Notes: generated from the sequence alone by a model not told the origin. A stretch of 64,000 bases of DNA from Cenococcum geophilum 1.58 (GCA_001692895.1 KV748299.1:1-64000), one strand, 5' to 3'; shown: positions 23,416 through 36,838, numbered from the stretch's first letter. Translations and numbers: made by a program.

Positions 23416-24429
23416 TTAATTCAATAAACAAGATATATAGTAAATCTCTAGGTTATAGTAAGACGTTACATTCAAATCATCACCATTAACTGCGCATAAA
23501 ATATATATGTAAAATCCTAGACTGTTTATAAGTTCGCGATGCTTACTTCAGGAATATTAGTTTAGCTTTTAAAACCTTCTCCTATAACTTACCAGAGTTA
23601 TATAATGCCATTTAGATAAGTGCTACCGTCGGCCATATACTAACCCCTTTTCCCTAGAAATTTTAAAAGTCCGCGTGCCACAGCCTAGTCATTCCCGCCG
23701 TAGTGTTTTACTAGGATGTAAACCTTAGACTTAGGGAGCGTTAAGCCTATTTTTAGTTTAAAGTAATACAAAATTCCGGCGATTCTATAAGTCTATCCTA
23801 GAAGGTTTATACCAGAATGATTAAAACTAAGTACTGAATACCACAGATTATCTAGGGATATAAGACCTTTCTCCGTCATTGGTGGCAGTCTTCCCCCTAG
23901 TGTTATTATATCTAGGGGTGCCAGTAAACCTTTCAAGTCTTCTAAAGAGGTTTGAATTGAATTAAATTGCTTAGCGTTCTATATTAGGCGAATTGAAAGA
24001 ATTAAATTAATTTAAAAGGCTTGAATTAGAATTAAATTGACGAATTAATATAATGCTATATAAAGTCTTAGCATAGTATTTTACGCAGCAGTCACCCAAA
24101 ATCACTTAATGCCCGCCTATAAATAAGGCCTCTTATTTAACCCTTCTAGAGTTAGGAATAAGCAAGCAAGCCAAGCTAAGTAGGCTCAGCTTGCTAGCTT
24201 ATAATTTTTAACACCTTAAGCTTGCTTACTTGGCTTATTTAGCCAAAATCGTCGGCTTACTTAGCTTACTTGCCCGCTTAATTAAATTTTATATAGAAGT
24301 CTTGGTATTATATACAAAATTAAGGCTATAGGCCACTCCAAAATCTCTCCTCCGCGGCCCGACTTGTAGTTATATAATGCAGTTACGCAGGTATAGTCAT
24401 TACAAAGCTTAGCGAGGTATTAAAAGAGA

Positions 24430-24545
24430 CTTTAAGGAACGCGTTAAGGGAGGCTTCGAGGGAGGCTTTAAGGGAGGCTTTAAAGGAGGCTTCGGGGGGG
24501 GCTCTGAGAGAGGCTTTAAGGGAGGCTTTAAGAGAGGCTCTGGTG
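24430..24545 (-). repeat. 15-bp tandem repeats (ASLKA pentapeptides)
   Basis: The plus strand shows repeated GGGAGGCTTTAAGGG-type units about eight times. On the minus strand they code for imperfect Ala-Ser-Leu-Lys-Ala pentapeptides at the C-terminal tail of the hAT-B transposase. Units differ by single bases. Confidence 0.75.
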
Positions 24546-25986
24546 ATAAGGCCTCTGCTTTTAAGGCACGTAGATATTAGCTATCGCCTATATAGATCGT
24601 GGCTCACTTACCATCTATACTAGATTTTTTAAGGCCCATCCTTTTATAGCTATAATTACACTATAAGGTAGCAATAAGATTAGGCCGAAGTCTTAAGCGA
24701 CATAGCTCTAAAAGGTCACCAGCTTCACTAAAAGCTCGTTTATAGTTATTGCTTATAGCTAGTGTTGTTAATATATTAAGAGCCATCTTTAAGAGCTTTA
24801 GCCAAGTTAATTACTCCTACCACTAATATAATATAGGATCGCTCGCAAGCGGATAATCGTAACTAAGAGGCTCTTAAACTCTCCAAGCTTTATACTTATT
24901 AAGGTTAATAAGGCCTTAAGAGCCATAAGTATTGGCTTAAATGTAGTTATCTCTACCAGACGCCGCATGCGATGGCTTTGGCCGCTAAGTTAGTGATATA
25001 GTTAGAGCCTTTAGTTTAGCTTTATATTAAAGCCAAAGCTTAAGAAAAGCTAAGTCGTTTTTAATCAGCCAATCTAGGCGATCTGCCTATGTATATTTAT
25101 AGAAGTGTTTATATAAAGGATAAAGTAGAACGGCTGTATAGTAGACGGGAGTCTTATTAAGCTTCTTAAAATACTTCTATAGTTTTAACCACCCGCAATT
25201 AAGGTTAATTGCGTAGTGATCCTCCATTAGTTCTTAATTAGGATAGTCTTCTATTATTACTTCAGCTACTCAGGCCTTCTTTTCTTTAAAGAGGTTAAGC
25301 AGCCAATTAAGTATAGGAATCACCTCCCAAATCGCGCCATATAGGCCCGACTTGCCTCTAGATTTAAGCATCTTAGTAGCTTCGTGAATTAGTAATAGAA
25401 TATTAATATAGTTAATAATAACGTCGTAATCGTTAGAGATTAACGCTCCGCCTACAATAAGTAGTGGAGGTAGAGGGACCTTCTTTCCTTTAGCTATTAA
25501 AGGAGCTACTTCCTTATTATATTTCCGAATTATATATTATATAATTAAGTTAATTAGGCCGTAAAGAAGGACGGCTCGGGCAAAGGCGTTGTAATAACTA
25601 TTCCATCTAGTTTTAATTGGCTTTACTACTTTAAGAATTCTACCCTTAGCTTCTGGTATAGTAATCTACTCCTATTACTAGTACTCTTTAAAAAGCTAAT
25701 AAAGCTAAGGCGTATTAATAGAGTTAAGGATATTAATAAGAACGCCAAAAGGACCTTCTTTTCGCTATTCTTTAAGGAAGCGTTCTTTGTCCTATTTAGT
25801 AGAAGTTAATAAGGGAGTAGGAAGTAAGGATTTATCATTTAACTTACTAGTATATTTAAATCCTTATTCTTATATACTTCTTTATCTTTTCTAAATAAAA
25901 TTAACTAGGCTATAAGATTAAGGATATAGGCCGAGTACCAAATCCAACGGTCCTTTTTCTTAAAGCTAAACTTAGTAGATAGATAA

Positions 25987-26344
25987 TGTCACGGGACACC
26001 CCCGTAACACCTTACATACGTCCACCAGTTTCTACCAACTTAGCAACTAAAAACTGACCGCGAAATGGCAATCTAACGGCAATCTAACGGCAATCTGCGG
26101 CATTCTGCTATATTCTACCAAGTTTACTAAATCCTGCCAAGTTCTACTAGGACTACTACCCGAATCCTATTCTACTCCATATATATATTAACTAAGTAAC
26201 TAAGCTAACAATATATACCCTTTCTTCCCGTTTCCCTACCTTCTTTCCTTATATAACGTCTTAACTTATTATATAGTTTATATATATAGCTTAATAATAT
26301 CTACTTCGCTATATATTATTATCGCTCGTACTTACTCCGTAATA
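25987..26344 (+). repeat. Gypsy-1a 5' LTR
   Basis: 358 bp, starts TGTCACGGGACACCCCCGTA and ends CTCCGTAATA. It differs from its partner at 31,648 almost only by C/T and G/A. Confidence 0.93.
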
Positions 26345-26399
26345 CTACGTTACGTTAAAAACCTATACTCCGTCCTACCCCGCCCTATCCAAAATATAG

Positions 26400-29300
26400 A
26401 ACGACCTTAAAGCCCCTATAACGGCCGCTAGTATTATAACCGCACTCTAAGAATAGTTAGTAAATATATAGAAGTTCTTTATAGACGCCCTTATATAGAA
26501 CTAAGCCGCTATAGCTAAATAATAAGCTAAATGAGAAGCACGGCACTAGGAATTAATTAAAGCACTTTAAGAAGAAGTCTATACCCTTAAGACACTTGCG
26601 TTAGGGTCCTAAGACTAAATACTAGCCTAAGAGGCTGCTAATACGCCACTTATAGACGAGATAAAAATAACTAAATCTAGACCTAGCTTGTTAGGTGCAA
26701 ACCCTAAGCCAGCTACGGATGTTTATCCCGTAAATCCGTCTACTATACTATAATAATCTAAAAAACTACTAGACCCTCTAGTATTTACCAGTAAATAATA
26801 AAAACTTTAATTATTCTTAAGCTAGCTTAAGAATAAGCTAACTAGTAATGCTAATCGCTATCTAACTAAAGCTAACCGACTCTACTATGCCCTAAGTTAA
26901 CTAAAAGGAGAGGTAGCTAACCTTATTAAACCCCTTTAGCTAAACTTAGTATAAAGCCTAGTTAGACTTCTTAAAGCTATATATAGTAACCTAAACCGCT
27001 AAGCCACGGCCTAAAGGAAGATAAATAATATAGTTTAAGAAAAGAAAAGTTTCCTAATATACTTCTCTAAATTTAACCGCTACGTAAGGGAAATAGGCTA
27101 GAATAACTCCGTACTTATTAATAGCCTTATTAAATCCCTAAGCCCTAAACTAAAAGCCTCCCTAGTAGGTGTAGACCTACTAGAAGCCCTTAACGCCTAT
27201 GTAAATGTTATTAATAAATAGTATAATAATATACTACGTTTAATACTAAAACCCGCTCTTTAATATAATACAATAGCCCTATAAATATTAACTAAGTTAT
27301 TATCTTAGCCTAAGCACCCTAACGCTATAGATATTAACTCTAGAACCCTAGATTATACCCTACTAGGGTCCTCTAAATAAGAATAATATATTAAGCTAGG
27401 CCTTTATTTTAAATACGGAAGCAAGGCTTATATCTTAAGATACTACTCTATCCCTATACCCTAACATAATTTATAAACGGCCAACACTAGCAACTGATTA
27501 CTATATTAATCCTCTAGTTACTATCCCTAATCTTTATCTAGTTCTAGCCTAGTATTTAGTAAGTACTACTTATAAGGATAAAGCTATAACTAATACGCTA
27601 TAAGAACTCCGCCCTAATTACCTCTAAAAGGAAGGTCCTAAAGCTAAGTCGCTCTCTAAGATAGCGCCGCCTTAGGATCTCGTTAAATGCTTTAGATATT
27701 ACGAACTCTAACTCTTAGGATTGCAGTATAACTATTAACTGTTATCTTTAGCAAAATAATTAATAGGTTAATACTTAAGTTCTAATTAATATAGGAGCTA
27801 GTAGTACTAGATTTATTAATAAGATCTTTGTATAAGATAATAGTTTTACTCTAACCCCCCTTAACCGGTATATTAATATATTTAGATTTAATAGTAAACG
27901 CACTATCTTAGGCCGTATTACCTACGTAGTATTCCTAAGACTCTAATACCTAAACTATAAAGAACTAATTAGGCTTTTTGTTACTACCCTAGGTTACTTA
28001 GTAATCCTTAGATAACCCTAGATAAAGCTATATAAGGTAACTATTAATTAGGACAACCTTAAGCTTCTATTTACCGCCTCCCGTTATAAGTAGAAGTGCC
28101 TTATAACTTACTACTTAGACCCTAAACTAAAATCTAAAAAATCTACTAGGATCCACTAGTCTAAAATTTCTACCGACGTCCACCCTATACCTAAAAAGCC
28201 CACCTAATTCTACTAACCCAAGAATTCTACTAAATTCTACTAATATAAGATTTCTACTAACATCTACTAAGAACCTAAAAATTACACCAAACTACACGAA
28301 CCAACCCTAACTACCCTACCACCCCAAACTAAGTAGAAGCTTAAGCTTAATATATAAAAGTACTAGAAGAACTAGTATTCTACTATAAAAAGAATACTTA
28401 AAGAACCTAAACCTAAATCTAATACTAACTTTATACCTAATACTAAACCTAAACCTAAATAAAAAACTATATAAGAAACTAAGGACGATCTAAGCTTACT
28501 TAATACCCTAGATATCTATATAATTGGAGCTACCCTATTAGTATAACTCGCTAAAAAACCTAAGTATATAATCTTCGCTATTATAATAGCCGATATTAAG
28601 AAGGCCTTAATACTAAAGAAATATACTAACCCCGCCACGAAGGTACTAGTAGAGTACTATAATTACCTAGATATATTCTTATAAAAGAAAGCTAATAAGC
28701 TACTAGAATACCGTTTATATAATTATAAGATTATAGTTAAAGAAGGAAAATATCTCGGATTTAGACCCTTATACGGGATATCCTAAAACGAACTCTAGGT
28801 ACTATAGAAGTACTTAAACGAATATCTAGACAAAGGATTTATTAGAGCAAGTTCTTTACCCGTAGCTATACTAGTAATCTTTATTAAGAAACCTAGCGGC
28901 GGTTTACGCTTCTACGTGGACTACTAAGCCCTTAACGCTATTACTATTAAGAACTAATACTTAATCCCGTTAATCTAAGAGATACTAAACTAATTAAGTA
29001 AGGCTCGCTTCTATACGAAGCTTAATATTATCTATACGTTTAATCGCCTCTAAATCGCGAAAGGAGATAAATGGCTTACTGCATTTCGTACCTAATATGG
29101 ATTATTTAAGTACTTAGTAATACCGTTTAGCCTCGTAAACGCCCCAAGTTTATTCCAATACTTTATAAATAATACCCTACGCCTATACCTAGATATCTTT
29201 TATACTGCTTATATTAATAATATCTTAATATATAGTAATAATCTAGCTAAATACTAAAAATATATTAAACTGGTCCTATAAGCCTTACGCGGAGCTAGCC

Positions 29301-31636
29301 TATAATTAGATATAGATAAATACGAGTTCTATAAAACTAAAGTCCTATACCTAGGACTTATTATCTCTATAGATGGCGTATAAATGGACCCTAAGAAAGT
29401 TAAAGTAATTATAAATTAGTAGGAACCTAAAAATATTAAGGACGTAAGAGCATTTATAGGATTTACTAACTTCTACTAACGGTTTATTAATAACTTCTCC
29501 GCCCTAGTTTTACCCCTTATAGCTCTAACCCAAAAGGATAAAGCCTTTATCTTTAATAAGGAATATAAGAAGGCCTTTACTTATCTAAAAGTTATATTTA
29601 CTACTGTACCTATACTCTAATACTTTAACCTAAACTAAATAAGTATTATAGAAGCTAATTTATCCGACTATATTACTAAAGGTATCCTGTCTTAATATAA
29701 TAAGGATAGAGTATTATACCTAGTAGCTTACTTCTTAAAACGACTAAGCCTAGCCAAATATAACTATAAGATCTATAATAAGGAATTGCTAGCTATTATT
29801 AGATGTTTTAAATAATAGCAACCTAAACTAGAAGGCGCTGGATTTCCGATTAAGGTCCTTAGCGACTATAAGAACCTATAGTACTTTACGACTATAAAAC
29901 AGCTAAGCTATTATTAAGCCCGCTGGTTAGAGTACCTGTCCCGTTTCTAATTCTTAATTACTTACCGCCTAGGCGTTTAAGGCTAGAAGCCTAATACCCT
30001 AACCTAACGTTTATAAGACGCACCAGCTTAAGAAGAAGCACGCTCCTACTATAATTAGACCCTGCTCCGCCCTAAGCTATTTAAACGCCCTACTAAGGAT
30101 CTTACGGTATACGTCCTTAAAATAACCGATTAAACTATTAAATAGATTATAGCCGACGAATACCTAAACAATAAGTTTATCTAAGAGCTGCTTAAACTAA
30201 TTTAAGAGGGCGTTAGACGCTCTAAAAGGATTTCTTTAAGTAAATATAAAGCTTATAGAGACCGCTTGTATTACCAGAACCGTCTAATTATCCCTAATTA
30301 CAATAAACTTAAGCTTAAACTCCTTAAATACGTATACGACCTACTAGTAGCCGGCCACCTAGGCCAAGGAAAAACCCTAGAACTACTCTAACGGGAATAC
30401 TACTGGCTAAATATATATAATATAATATAAAGGTACGTCTCTAGCTGCTATACCTGCCGACGAGCTAAAGCTTTATATAAGACGTATAACGGCTTTCTAA
30501 AACTATTACCTATTCCAGACCGAAGATAGAAGGATATCTTAATCGACTTTATTATTAACCTCCCTATAAGTAAAGGCTATATAAACATTATAGTAGTTGT
30601 AGACCGACTATCTAAGATAAGACACTTAATCGCCTACCCCAATATATTAATACCTACCGTTACCTAACTATTCCTAGATTACGTATAAAAACTCTATAGA
30701 CTCCCTAAAACGATTATCTCTAATAGAGGTAGCTAGTTTATCTCCATATTCTAAAAAGAACTAACTACTTAACTTCATATTAAAGCACTATTATTTATAG
30801 TATACTACCTAGAGATAGATAGTTAAATAGAATATATAAATGCTATAATAGAACAGTATATTTGGATATACACGTTATATTTATAGAATAACTAGATAGA
30901 CTGGCTTATATTTACCAAGTTTACTATAAATAACTCCGTCTTAAAAACTATAAAGGTCTCCCCGTTCCTGGCTAACTACAGCTAGTATCTATAAATAGGT
31001 TTTAAACCCTTTAGTAATGTTCCTTACCCCGCCTATTATGCCCTATAAGTTATAGAAGTAAACTAATTTATAAAGAAGATGGAAGAACTATAAGAATTCC
31101 TTACTAATAAAATAATATAGGCCCAATCTGTCTATAAAGCTATAGCGAATAAGAACCAAACCCTAGCACTAGCCTACTAAATTAGTAACTTTATCTAGCT
31201 AGATATAAGAAATCTAAATATTAAATAACCTACTAAGAAGCTTAATTGGAAGAACGCTGGCCCTTACAAGGTTAAAAAGGTTATCTCTCCTTATACCTAC
31301 TAATTAAAGCTCCCTAATACGGTTAAAATCCACCCTATATTTTATACGTTAGTCCTCTACCCTACTACCCCTATATTAGACGCCCTGCCTAGACAGATCT
31401 AGGACCCTCCTCTACTAGTTAAAGTGGATAGTAAGGATAAGTACCTCGTTAAAAGAGTTAATAATATTAAGTATAATAAACGGAAATGTAAATATATGTA
31501 CCTTACAAAATAGAGAGGCTTTACTAAGCCCTTATAGGAACCCATTAACTCTATAGAACTTATATAAGCCGTAGAAGACTTTTACAAACTCTACCTAGAA
31601 CTACTATAACCCTATCTTATAGAAGCTCGAGTTTAA
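26400..31636 (+). pseudogene. Gypsy-1a Gag-Pol relic
   Basis: Plus-strand polyprotein remnant. Gag occupies about 26,400-27,700. A protease-like GASSTRFINKIFV follows at about 27,810. RT: DKWLTAFRT and [16 protein letters not shown], then the active site YINNILIYS at about 29,210-29,236, where both catalytic Asp are Asn (G-to-A). RNase H: about 29,640-29,830 with YNKELLAIIRC. Integrase: zinc-binding HLGQGKTLELL and SCYTCRRAK (about 30,350-30,470), then DIL-IDFIINLP and VVVDRLSKIRHLIAY (about 30,535-30,640). The C terminus (31,420-31,620) resembles a chromodomain. The frame ends at 31,634-31,636. Very many TAA/TAG codons make it non-functional. Confidence 0.9.
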
Positions 31637-31647
31637 AGGGGGGGTAC

Positions 31648-32005
31648 TATTATAGGACACCCCCGTAACACCTTACACACGTCTACTAGTTTCTACTAAC
31701 TTAGCAACTAAAGACCGACCGCGAAACGGCAATCTAACGGCAATCTAACGGTAATCTGCGGCATTCTGCTATATTCTACTAAGTTCACCAAATCCTACTA
31801 AGTTCTACTAGGACTACTACCCGAATCCTATTCTGCTCCGTATACGTATTAATTAAGCAACTAAGCTAACGATATATACCCTTTCTTCCCGTTTCCCTAC
31901 CTTCTTTCCTTATATAACGTCTTGACTTATTATACAGTTTATATATATAGCTTAATAATATCTACTTCGCTATATATTATTATCGCTTATACTTACTCCG
32001 TGACA
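31648..32005 (+). repeat. Gypsy-1a 3' LTR
   Basis: 358 bp. It starts TATTATAGGACACCCCCGTA (TGT and CACG changed to TAT and TATA) and ends CTCCGTGACA. Transitions are the only clear differences from the 5' LTR. Confidence 0.93.
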
Positions 32006-33469
32006 GATAATCTATATAGGTGCCGTTATTAGCGGCATTATCAGTAATAAAATAGCCAAGCCTCTTACTACTAACGTTAAAACGAGTAAGGACGTTACCG
32101 ACTACTTAGGCGTAGTTAATTCCTATATAACGGCCAAGTTGCTCTAGTAAAGTAATTAAGTAGTTAATAACTCTGCCTTTACGATTAAGGTAGTAAACAT
32201 ATACACTAGTAAGAGCGTGCTTGCTACTGCGTGTAGTCCAGCCATTAAATAAGAAATAAAGCTTTAAACGGGCGCCTACAAACTCCTTAATTACAGCTAG
32301 CTAGTAGGCCTTATAGTCCTATATTATATAAAGCCAAATCGACTTATAGCTTTTCCAAATCCACCGCTCTGCGTCGCGATTGGCAGCGGCTATTATAACA
32401 TAAAAGGAAGGTGTCTTAACCTCTCGTAGAGGATAATTATTATCGGTAATCCATTTAATTACAGCTTGCTAAAAGGTCTTCTTATTAAAGCCGCCAATAA
32501 GATCGCTTGCGAGGCCTTAAGAGATTCTATACTTCCCGTTAAGTACTTTAAAAATTATCGCCTTCCTCTTCCTTGTAAATTTAATTACGCCTTGCTTATT
32601 ATAACCGTGGCCTTCCCTTTCTTCCGTAAGGTATTAGGAGGCAGAAAAAGTAGTAGAGGTAATATTAAATCGGCCACTAGGTATAATATGCTAATAGCAA
32701 TATTTACATTCCCGAAATAGTCGCTTACTAGTACGATATTAAAGCTAATATCCGTACTAGTAAATAAAGCTTATATTCCTCTCTAAAGCTCTAAATAGCT
32801 TCTAATATTATTCAAGTCGGCCCTAGTTAATTCCATCGTAGTTTCTCTTAAAGTCAGCATCATCTAAAGGCGGTAGAGACGCGTCTAGAGCGACAGCTTT
32901 AGAAAGTATAATTATAGGCGTTAGAGCGGCTCTCGCGTTTAGGTTAGCTTCGGTAAGATCCTAAGGCATTACTAATAAAAGAGCTAGTAGATAGCTGTAA
33001 TTGTAGTAGTATTTTAGGGGGGGGGTAAGTAGAGAGATCTCCTTAATTATAGGTCGCGACTTGCACGCAAGAACGCTCGGCACGGAAAAATAATTACACG
33101 GAGCATATAGGTAAGTAAAATCGTCAAAATCACCACCAAAAGTGTATTATTAGATTCAACTCTTAACCAAAATCTAGTATATATATTTCCTATTAAGCGG
33201 GCAAGCTAGCTTGTAAGCTAAGCCTTATTTTGGCTTACTTACTTGCCCAAAATAGGCCTTCTAGCTTGCTTATTCCCATATCTAAACCCTTCCACCTATA
33301 TAAGGATCTCGCGATATATAACATTACCGGCGTAGTAGAAGCGGTAAAGGAGGCTTCAGTAGAGGCTCTAGTAAAGGCTTAGGTAGTAGTAAGGAGGATT
33401 AAGTCGTCGTTCCTATACAAATATTAGCACTCTATATACTTTTAGAACACCTCTATATCAACTTACCAG

Positions 33470-35760
33470 CTTTAGCGGCTTATATTAATAACCTTATTTA
33501 TATCCCAATACTTTAAGCTAATTACAGCGCCAATAACATCAGCTTTAAGCTTTGCTCTATTAGGCCGCACCATATTACTAGTAAGGCTAAATACTCGTTC
33601 TAGCTTATCGCTTATCGCTAGCGTACTAAACATATTAATTGCAAAGCGTAAGAGGCGTAGATAGTTAAATCGAAGCTCCTACTAATACTTAATTGGATTA
33701 TCAACCTTCCTATCCCGTTTTAGATACTTCCTCATCTATACTTCGTACTCGTCCTCCTCCTTATTGTCTTCCAAGTCGTCGCTAAGGCCTTTATCTAGGA
33801 AGGCTCTTAGACCCTCTGCCTTACGTCGCCGGCGCTTAGATAGTGGTATACTAACTCTTCTACCTAAATTAAGGCCTTTATATGTCTCCCATTCTATTTA
33901 AACACGCTCTTTTACATCCTTAATCCATCTCTTCTTATTCTTCTACTTATCCTTAATCCACTTCTATTTATATCACGGGTATAAAGTAACAGAGGCGACA
34001 TATGCGGCGGATTCGTTAGTAAGCTTATAGTACTTATTAAGTTTCTACTATCTAAGTTAAAGGCCCGTATAAAAGTAAGACTCTGGGTTATACTTATATT
34101 AAAACATAAGAAGGTTAATCTGCTTAATAAGGTACTCTAGGGACAGAAGGACCTCCTATAGAGCTCCGTTTCTACCTAATTTATTATAAATTAATAGATA
34201 TTTTTAAACCCTAATTAAGGTTAACTTACCGTTATAAGCCTTGCCTTCTAGAGTCTTAGTAACCTCCTTAAGCGGCGCTAATATCTACATATACTCCTTT
34301 AGAATCTGCTATTCCTTTTTACCTAAGGCGTCGTTAATAATTAAAGGCTTCTTCTTGCCCTTTTTTAGGTAAAGCTTTATACCGTTTTTAGTGGCCTAAT
34401 TATAGTAAGCCTCCTAATCCCGTTGCTCCTTTTTAATAAAGGCGTTAATTATAGCTATAAGGTGTAGCGCGCGCTCAATTATATCAAAAGTAGAGTTCCA
34501 CCGCGTATTAACGTTAAGGATAAGCTTCTAGGTAGTTTAAGTCGTAGAGCCGTCTAAAAATAATAGCAGAGTAGTTAAATAGATATGTTAAAACTCCTTA
34601 AATTACTACTTACGTTAGGATAACGTAGATGATATATAAACGATAATATTATAAAGCTTTCTAATTAGGCCCTACTTCCTCTAAAGCTCCAGGTGCTTAA
34701 TCTCATCTTTAGCCTCTTTAAGCTCGTCCTCTAAAGCCTTTATATCCTTACTATAGAGGATTAAGCGAGCCACTAGGTTAATTATATAGCTAGCGTACTA
34801 AAGTTAACGCTCCTTCTAATTAAATCTAAGCTTCTTACCTAGAGCCTCTATATAGGTATTATTATTTAACGCATTATCCAGTATAAAATACCCAATTTTA
34901 TTACCAATATTAAACTCCATAGGAATCGCGGCTACGCCATTAGCAATATTAACGCCTATATATCGCCCAGCGAGTTTTAGTATACTAAGTAGGAAGGTTC
35001 TATAGTTGCCCTCATCATTAATAAAGTAAACAACAATTCCGTAGAGGCTTAGGAGGTTTTAAGAGGTCTATATATCCATAGAGACGTGTATTTAACTATA
35101 CGCGCGCTTAAGAAGCTCTATTACCACACCTTTATATCGTTTAAAGTCCTTAATAATCCAATCGCGTATTATTATTCGGTAAGGGAGAATCTCTTTAGAG
35201 TCCTTATTTAGGTAGATAATTAGCTTATAAAAATACTTACTATTAACTTAATTAAATGCGATTCCGTCCTAAATAACCTACTATATTAGAAGCTTCTAAA
35301 ATCGGCATTTATTAAAGCTCCTGCGACGTTAATTAAGCTCGGCTTACTTAGTAGGTGTTTTGTTTTATATACTAGCGACTAATTAAAATTAATCTAAAAG
35401 CTTAATTGGCCTATTCTTGCCAATATTATACTTTTTAAGAGGTATTCAGCAGCTCTACTAGTTAAGGCATTAAGCCAGCGGTAATTAGTAGCATATTTTA
35501 TTTTATATTTTATATAGCAGATCTAATATACTATATAGAGATTTCCTATTTCTATTTAGTAGATCTTATAGTAATACTTCCAGATATATAATCAGCGGTC
35601 TCGTTTTAATAGAGGAGGAATCTAAAAGCCGGGAAACTTCAGCCAGTTAAGGTCTTTATATTTATCGTCGCTAGAAGAAAATAAGTCTCTTATAGTGTCC
35701 TAGACGCGAGAATCGAAATTAGAGGTCTTCTAAAGCTTAGTAGGTACCTTAATTATACTA
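33470..35760 (-). pseudogene. hAT-A transposase relic
   Basis: Minus-strand hAT transposase. In order from the N terminus: FPGFQIPPLL-type segment (about 35,620), IHVSMDI then stop then TS (about 35,070; catalytic Asp kept), YGIVVYFIND, GYFILDNALNNNTYIEAL (about 34,860-34,910), YASYIINLVARLILY, LNVNTRWNSTFDIIERAL (about 34,470-34,520), and the dimerisation region LAISDKLERVFSLTSNMV and KADVIGAVISLKYW (about 33,500-33,610). Stops are fewer than in the other hATs but still present in many places. Confidence 0.87.
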
Positions 35761-36653
35761 AGAGGCGCAGAAAGTGGTTCAGAATTAGATTTAATGTCTA
35801 TTATAATAATATAGAGTAGTAGTATTAAAAGGTTAATGAGGTGGTAATTTTGGAAGGACCTTTATAGGTGCGAATATCTTCATGCAGGTTATATGCCTAG
35901 CCGATAACTCGGATCTAGCTTAACAATAACGGCAATTGCTAGATTATATGGGTTTACCTAATAAAGTTTAAAGAATTAGCATTTTACACGCCAACCAAGA
36001 GTATCTATTAAACATTAACACCAAAGGTAAAAATATTTCTATATTCTATATATTTATCAATTTAATTTAGCCCTTAATTTAATTTAAATTGGCTTAGCAG
36101 AGGACCTTAAATTAAATTAAATTAAATTAATTTATAATCAATTCAAGTTAATTCGGACTTAATAGAAAGATTTACCGGCACCCCTAATCATATCGATAAC
36201 GCTATTAAATAATGTTTGTCGAGACCTTAGATAAATTTTAATACGCGATCTTGCTAGATCAATACAATTAATAGCAACGATCTCCACCTTTAGCCGCTCC
36301 TCTTTAGGAAATAAGCGAATAAAGTTAGCGATAATATCAAATGCGGATGCTAGAGAAGGATCATATAATCCAAGCTCTTAAATAGATTTTTCCACTAAAG
36401 AAAGGGTAGACCCTCTAGTGCTTATAGCTTTCCATTAGGGTAAGAAATAGACTTTAGCTATAACACTCTTACCAATAAGTTCAAATGCTAGAAATTGTTG
36501 GGATTTAGAAATTTTCGAGGATATAAGTTCTTAATAAGCCAATTCTGTTCCAGAAATGGTTAGCGTCTTTATAAAATATTCGTACCAGCCAAAATTAATC
36601 CCTAGCGCTAAATAAAGAGTTCTCCTAAGGAGTTTAATGCTCTTATAGGTATT

Positions 36654-36838
36654 TGTCGGGAATGAGGCAAGTTGCCGTCGCATGAAGCATATTGCCGTCA
36701 CGTGTCGACGTGGCCCTAGCGTGGTGAGGAACCTTAAGTTCCTCACCCCTTTCCTTATTCCTATTAAAAAGAATTAACCAATATTACTATAACCTACTCG
36801 AGTAGTCGTTATTAGTGAGTCACCCTATGTAACTAATA
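36654..36838 (+). repeat. Copia-1 5' LTR
   Basis: 185 bp, starts TGTCGGGAATGAGGC and ends AACTAATA, where the partner has GACCAACA. It contains the palindrome-like GGAACCTTAAGTTCC. Confidence 0.92.

Larger units (their letters stand above)
25987..32005 (+). mobile_element. Gypsy-1a: Ty3/Gypsy LTR retrotransposon (6.0 kb) inside hAT-B
   Basis: Two 358-bp LTRs flank an internal gag-pol. LTR ends form TGTCACGG...CCGTGACA inverted repeats (some bases RIP-changed). The 5-bp target duplication GATAA is perfect (25,982-25,986 and 32,006-32,010). A polypurine tract AAAGGGGGGG lies just before the 3' LTR (31,635-31,644). Domain order protease, RT, RNase H, integrase and a C-terminal chromodomain-like piece is Ty3/Gypsy (chromovirus-like). 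It is the same family as the minus-strand copy at 56,128-62,065. Confidence 0.93.
24400..33000 (-). pseudogene. hAT-B transposase relic, split by Gypsy-1a
   Basis: Minus-strand transposase in two pieces. The N-terminal piece, about 32,011-33,000, includes a basic intact run, FNGWTTRSSKHA-like catalytic region (about 32,220) and LGYFITDNAANNGTYI (about 32,010-32,060). The C-terminal piece, about 24,400-25,986, includes DRWIWYSAYILNLIA (about 25,905-25,955), the dimerisation region AISNNYKRAFSEAGDLLELC (about 24,695-24,770) and a tail of tandem ASLKA-type pentapeptides encoded by 15-bp repeats at 24,430-24,545. Gypsy-1a inserted between NGTYIDYLS-like sequence and STKFSF-like sequence. RIP-type stops throughout. 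Confidence 0.82.
24147..33284 (-). mobile_element. hAT-B DNA transposon (3.1 kb net) inside hAT-A, interrupted by Gypsy-1a
   Basis: Inverted ends: left TAGAGTTAGGAATAAGCAAG, right (reverse complement) TAGATATGGGAATAAGCAAG. The flanking 8-bp duplication AACCCTTC is identical on both sides (24,139-24,146 and 33,285-33,292). Subterminal GCAAGCAAGCCAAGCTAAG-like repeats occur at both ends (24,165-24,290 and 33,190-33,275). Without Gypsy-1a (6,019 bp plus 5-bp duplication) it measures about 3,114 bp. Confidence 0.92.
23913..36186 (-). mobile_element. hAT-A DNA transposon (3.1 kb net) inside DMATS, itself interrupted by hAT-B
   Basis: Inverted ends: left TAGGGGTGCCAGTAAACCTT, right (reverse complement) TAGGGGTGCCGGTAAATCTT. 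Target duplications ATTATATC (23,905-23,912) and ATCATATC (36,187-36,194) differ by one C/T. Subterminal AATTGAATTAAATT-type repeats lie on both sides (23,950-24,060 and 36,060-36,170). Removing hAT-B (24,147-33,284) and one 8-bp duplication leaves about 3,128 bp, a normal hAT size. The DMATS frame is continuous across the site. Confidence 0.92.

Noticed and set aside
36531..36746. 71-codon minus-strand open frame
   Set aside because: It is a chance fusion of the DMATS frame with Copia-1 LTR sequence, not a gene of its own.
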